Notes under the pieces: model-generated
What the model was told of the DNA's origin: nothing
Database searches by the model: none
Seen by the model: only the letters and a program-made list of their open reading frames with translations
Source of the DNA: Acetobacteraceae bacterium
GTDB taxonomy: Bacteria; Pseudomonadota; Alphaproteobacteria; Acetobacterales; Acetobacteraceae
Assembly (NCBI GenBank): GCA_020853405.1
Contig: JADYYZ010000474.1
Location: 1 to 8,343, forward strand
DNA length: 8,343 nucleotides
Direction: 5' to 3'
In this document: positions 5,814 to 8,343 of the stretch, piece by piece
Layout: each line of letters starts with the position of its first letter
Numbering within the stretch: the first letter of the stretch is position 1
Made by a program: the position numbers and the translations under genes

Positions 5814-6584
5814 TCAGCTGGCGTAGTCGCTGCCTTCCTTGTCGAGGAGCCGCCGCCAGGCATCGAGGTGCAGTCGCGCATCCACCCGCGCACCCCACTT
5901 GCCGGCATGCTTGCGGTTGGCGCTGGGCGGCAGCAGGTGCAGTTTCCTGCCGGTCTGCATCGCGGTGATCTGGTACATCGCGGTGCGCTCGGCGATGAAG
6001 GCTTCGTCGAAGGCATCCTCGATGGTGGGGCCGACCACGGTCACGCCGTGGCCGCGCATGATCATGATGGTCTTGTCGCCGAGATCGCGGGCAAGCCGGT
6101 CGCCTTCGTCGTTGTCGTCCACCGGTTCGTTGCCTTGCGCATCGTACATGGTGCGGTCGGCCAGCATCAGCGTGTTGTGGTGTGCCAGCACCCACTCGCC
6201 GTCCTCGAGCATCGACAGCGCGGTCAGGTACTGCGGGTGGATGTGCACGATGGCGGCGGCGGCGGGGTGGTTCAGGTGGATCCGGCAATGGATGTGGAAC
6301 GCGACCTTGCGCAGCTCGCCCCTACCGCGCAGCACTTCGCCATCGAGGTTGCAGACGATCAGGTCGGATGCCTTCAGTTCCTGGAACAGATAGCCGCGCG
6401 GATTGATCAGGAAGGCAGCCTGGCCGTACCAGGCATCGGGCAGCATCAGGCTGTTGTGGTTGCCGATCTGCTCGTTCCAGTCATGCCGCGCCTGCACGCG
6501 GAACACCGCCGCCATGTCGCAGCGCAGCTGCCATTCATGTGCCTCGGCCTCGCTGTTGGTGCGGGCCTGGATGATCTGGGCCAA
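5814..6584 (-). CDS. class II aldolase/adducin family protein (256 aa, TTG start)
   Basis: A class II aldolase/adducin fold protein spanning the full domain. Visible family features are GNHNSLML (41-48, equivalent of the phosphate/substrate loop 'GN.S'), NPRGYLF (61-67), FHIHCRIHLNHP (96-107), the metal pair H114/H116 in VHIHPQYLTALS, and a third metal His at 179 in RGHGVTVVG. In the aldolases these His bind Zn and a Glu acts as the catalytic base. Aligning without gaps to my recollection of fuculose-phosphate aldolase puts Ala95 at that Glu, so this resembles the adducin-type branch and may not be a true aldolase. The start is TTG at 6584, backed by AAGGAG 6 bases upstream; no ATG near it is better placed. 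It is the second gene after the DoeB-like deacylase (21-base gap), which suggests a catabolic operon. The substrate is unknown. Confidence 0.88.
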   Translation of the reverse strand: MAQIIQARTNSEAEAHEWQLRCDMAAVFRVQARHDWNEQIGNHNSLMLPDAWYGQAAFLINPRGYLFQELKASDLIVCNLDGEVLRGRGELRKVAFHIHCRIHLNHPAAAAIVHIHPQYLTALSMLEDGEWVLAHHNTLMLADRTMYDAQGNEPVDDNDEGDRLARDLGDKTIMIMRGHGVTVVGPTIEDAFDEAFIAERTAMYQITAMQTGRKLHLLPPSANRKHAGKWGARVDARLHLDAWRRLLDKEGSDYAS

Positions 6585-6590
6585 TTGACG

Positions 6591-6596
6591 CTCCTT
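6591..6596 (-). promoter_or_regulatory. strong ribosome binding site deciding a TTG start
   Basis: The complement reads AAGGAG, 6 bases before the TTG (6584-6582) of the aldolase/adducin gene. It falls in the 21-base gap after the deacylase stop (TAG, 6608-6606). A near-consensus site compensates for the weak start codon and indicates independent initiation within the operon. Confidence 0.75.
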
Positions 6597-6605
6597 GGTT
6601 GGTTG

Positions 6606-7598
6606 CTACAGGTCGACGGCGATCACGGCGACCGGGTCGCCCGCCTGCACCCGCCCGACATGGCGGGTGCACCACAGCAGGCCCCCGGCGCCGTAGCTGA
6701 GTTCCAGGGGCGCGCGATCGGGTTTTTCGATGAAATGCAGCCGGCCCGCCACCTCGCCCTTGCGCACATCGGCGCCGAGCCGATGGTCGGCCTGGAAAAT
6801 CCCCGCCTCGGGCGCGATCACGTAGTGATCGAGGCTCGGCACCGTCATCCGCCGCGGTGGCCGGTCGTGCCGGGGCGGGCCTTCCAGCACGCCGGCATGG
6901 CGCAGCACGTTCTCGGCGCCGCGCCTTGTGATCCGATAGTTGTCGGGGTTCAGCCGGCCGCCGCCACCGAGCTCGGAACTCAGTGCCACGATGCCGCGCC
7001 GTTCGGCCGCGGCAAGCAGCGTCGGGCCGGCATTCACCTCGCGCAGCAGCAGCGTGATCGGCGCCCCGAACGCATCGGCCATCGCCAGGGTCTTCGCCTG
7101 CTGCCCGGCATCGTCCAGCACATGGCCGCAGGCACTGGCGATGATATCCATGCCGGTGCCGCCCGAGTGCAGGTCCATCTGGAAGTCGCACAGCGCCAGC
7201 AGCACGCTGTCGACATAATGGGCCAGCACGAAGGCGAAACTGCCGAACGGATCGCCGGGGAAGCAGCGGTTGAAGTCGCGGTTGTCGAGCGGCGACAGGC
7301 GGGTGCCGGCGAGTGCGGCGGGGAAGTGCATCGCCGGCAGCAGGATCACCCGCCCCTGCAGCTGCCCGGGATCGAGCGTGCGGGCAAGATCGAGCAGCGC
7401 CACCTGGCCCTCGTACTCGTCGCCGTGGTTGCCGGCGCTCAGCAGCACGGTGGCGCCGGTGCCGTTGGCGATCACCACGATCGGGATCGGGATCACCGCC
7501 CAGCCATGGTCGTTGCGGCTGTGTGGCACGCGGAGGTGGCCGAACTGCTTGCCCCTGGCCGCGAAATCGACGGTGGCCGTGACCGGTGATGCAGCCAT
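6606..7598 (-). CDS. DoeB-like succinylglutamate desuccinylase/aspartoacylase (M14-type) zinc deacylase, 330 aa
   Basis: A zinc-dependent amide hydrolase of the AstE/AspA group. The Zn-binding HxxE is H58/E61 in SAGNHGDEYEG (54-64), the third ligand is H144 in MDLHSGG (141-147), and the catalytic Glu is probably E209 in SSELGGGG (207-214). NRDFNRCFPG (106-115) is the conserved substrate-binding region. A beta-rich C-terminal domain follows (from about 255). The pattern from the N-terminus on ('HLRVPHSRND', 'NHGDEYEG.VAL.DLARTLDP', 'RHAGVL.G') closely resembles, from memory, the ectoine-pathway N-acetyl-diaminobutyrate deacetylase DoeB. No other ectoine gene is present, so the substrate stays open. 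ATG 7598 is chosen for the overlapping Shine-Dalgarno AGGAAGGGAAG (complement of 7602-7612). The frame continues upstream to 7718, but that would run into the opposite gene's signal peptide. The gene heads a probable operon with the aldolase/adducin gene. Confidence 0.9.
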   Translation of the reverse strand: MAASPVTATVDFAARGKQFGHLRVPHSRNDHGWAVIPIPIVVIANGTGATVLLSAGNHGDEYEGQVALLDLARTLDPGQLQGRVILLPAMHFPAALAGTRLSPLDNRDFNRCFPGDPFGSFAFVLAHYVDSVLLALCDFQMDLHSGGTGMDIIASACGHVLDDAGQQAKTLAMADAFGAPITLLLREVNAGPTLLAAAERRGIVALSSELGGGGRLNPDNYRITRRGAENVLRHAGVLEGPPRHDRPPRRMTVPSLDHYVIAPEAGIFQADHRLGADVRKGEVAGRLHFIEKPDRAPLELSYGAGGLLWCTRHVGRVQAGDPVAVIAVDL

Positions 7599-7660
7599 GG
7601 ACTTCCCTTCCTCGGTCGTGAGAGTAACATCGCCACAAACATCGGGAAGGGGTTCACGCC
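7599..7660. promoter_or_regulatory. 62-base divergent intergenic region with AACATCG direct repeat
   Basis: This short region must hold the start signals of both the leftward deacylase operon and the rightward ABC binding protein. Each side ends in a purine-rich ribosome binding site: the complement of 7602-7612 on the left and GGGAAGGGG at 7644-7652, 8 bases before ATG 7661, on the right. Between them AACATCG occurs twice (7626-7632 and 7638-7644), 12 bases apart. I see only a weak -10-like TAACAT (7625-7630) and no clear -35. Overlapping promoters and shared regulation are likely, or one promoter may lie inside the opposite gene. Confidence 0.5.
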
Positions 7661-8343
7661 ATGATTTCACGTCGCGAACTGGCAAAGTCTGGGGTCGCGG
7701 TCGCCGCCGTCTCGGCACTGGCGCGGCCCGCGCTGGCGCAAGGCGCGCGCCCGAACATCATGATGGCCCAGCAGGCCCAGCCGCCCACCCTTGACGGGCA
7801 GGTGAGCTCGGCCCAGGCCTCGCGCAACGTCTCGCTGCACCTGTGGGAAACGCTGTTCGCCCGCGACGAGAAGGCGAACGCCCAGCCCGACCTTGCCACC
7901 GGCGTCGATATCAGCGCCGACGGCCTGACCTATCGCTTCGAGCTGCGGGAAGCGCGGTTCCACAACGGCAAGATGATGACCGCGGCCGACGTGAAGGCAT
8001 CGCTGATCCGCTACGGCAAGGTCGGCGCCTCCGCCTACATCATGACCCCGGTCGCGGCGATCGAAACGCCGAACCCGCGCACCGTGGTGGTGCGCATGAA
8101 GCAGCCCTCGCCCGGATTCATGTCGGGCATCTCCAGCCCGCGCGCGCCCTGCGCCATCATGCCGGAGGAGGAGGCGGGGAAGGATGCGAACAAGATCGAC
8201 TTCATCGGCACCGGGCCGTTCCGCTTCGTCGAGTACCGCCCCGACAGCCACGTGCGGTTCGAGCGGTTCGACGGTTACGTGCAGAACACTGCCTACCAGG
8301 GCATGGATGGCTTCGCCGGCCGCAAGGTGGTGAACGTCAACCA
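7661..8343 (+). CDS. ABC transporter substrate-binding protein, family 5 (peptide/nickel type), 3' partial
   Basis: The first 227 residues of a periplasmic solute receptor; the frame runs open off the window end. The N-terminus MISRRELAKSGVAVAAVSAL has a twin-arginine-like SRREL motif, a hydrophobic core and a cleavage site after PALA (residue 26), so Tat export is plausible. Mature-protein hallmarks of the DppA/OppA family are 'LHLWETLFARD' (59-69), 'PDLATGVDISADGLTYRFEL' (76-95), 'ARFHNGKMMTAADVKASLIR' (98-117) and 'FIGTGPFRFVEYRPDS' (181-196). Such receptors feed di/oligopeptides, opines, glycosides or other medium-sized solutes to an ABC importer; the permease and ATPase genes would be expected to the right, outside the window. 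Divergence from the deacylase operon over 62 bases suggests that its ligand is the deacylase substrate or a precursor. The ATG at 7661 is supported by GGGAAGGGG 8 bases upstream. Confidence 0.93.
   Translation, partial: MISRRELAKSGVAVAAVSALARPALAQGARPNIMMAQQAQPPTLDGQVSSAQASRNVSLHLWETLFARDEKANAQPDLATGVDISADGLTYRFELREARFHNGKMMTAADVKASLIRYGKVGASAYIMTPVAAIETPNPRTVVVRMKQPSPGFMSGISSPRAPCAIMPEEEAGKDANKIDFIGTGPFRFVEYRPDSHVRFERFDGYVQNTAYQGMDGFAGRKVVNVN

Noticed and set aside
4777..6288. 503-codon minus-strand open frame across the DUF2950 gene and part of the aldolase gene
   Set aside because: Arg/Ala/Pro-rich antisense of DUF2950 and an out-of-frame reading of the aldolase gene; no family resemblance.
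5868..7589. 573-codon plus-strand open frame opposite the aldolase/adducin and deacylase genes
   Set aside because: It spans two well-supported genes on the other strand, and its translation is a His/Gln/Asp-rich composition typical of antisense high-GC frames, with no recognisable domain.
6606..7598. Naming the deacylase doeB outright (ectoine degradation)
   Set aside because: Sequence resemblance is from memory and no doeA/doeC/doeD-like gene is in the window; substrate specificity in this family cannot be assigned from motifs alone.
7599..7718. 40-residue N-terminal extension of the deacylase
   Set aside because: It would overlap the start of the divergent binding-protein gene and ignores the strong ribosome binding site before ATG 7598.

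Overview
The window is very GC-rich DNA with strong third-position GC bias, closely packed genes, several GTG/TTG starts and Ala/Pro/Gln-rich exported proteins. This fits a high-GC alphaproteobacterium. The style of the TRAP genes, the Tat-like 'SRREL' signal peptide and the DUF3300/DUF2950 pair make an Acetobacteraceae or other Rhodospirillales member my best guess, but no gene here fixes the taxon. I found no rRNA, tRNA, CRISPR array, transposase or phage gene.

Layout. (1) Bases 1-2254, plus strand: the end of a tripartite TRAP transporter operon, with a DctP-type binding protein (5' truncated by the window), DctQ and DctM. The dctQ/dctM junction is a GTGA overlap. The dctP/dctQ junction appears to be an analogous CTGA overlap, which implies a CTG start for dctQ. 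(2) Bases 2270-3038, minus strand: two small unknown integral membrane proteins, 13 bases apart, convergent to the TRAP operon. (3) Bases 3039-3368: a gene-free divergent spacer with less biased composition and a 9-bp inverted repeat. (4) Bases 3369-5766, plus strand: two exported proteins of unknown function. One is a divergent DUF3300 protein with long low-complexity repeats and an Arg/Gly-rich tail; the other is a DUF2950 protein. They are 31 bases apart and probably one operon. (5) Bases 5814-7598, minus strand: a DoeB-like M14-family zinc deacylase followed by a class II aldolase/adducin-fold protein with a TTG start and a strong ribosome binding site. (6) Bases 7661-8343, plus strand: the start of a family 5 (peptide/nickel-type) ABC transporter substrate-binding protein, divergent from the deacylase over only 62 bases.

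How they may work together. The TRAP genes form one high-affinity uptake system for an organic acid or related solute. The ABC binding protein, deacylase and aldolase/adducin protein look like one uptake-and-catabolism locus: import of an acylated or amide-bearing compound, hydrolytic deacylation, then an adducin-fold step. The substrate cannot be read from the sequence. The DUF3300/DUF2950 pair is the best candidate here for an undescribed system, probably acting in the periplasm or at the cell surface. It is a recurrent but uncharacterised partnership (from memory), not a new family.
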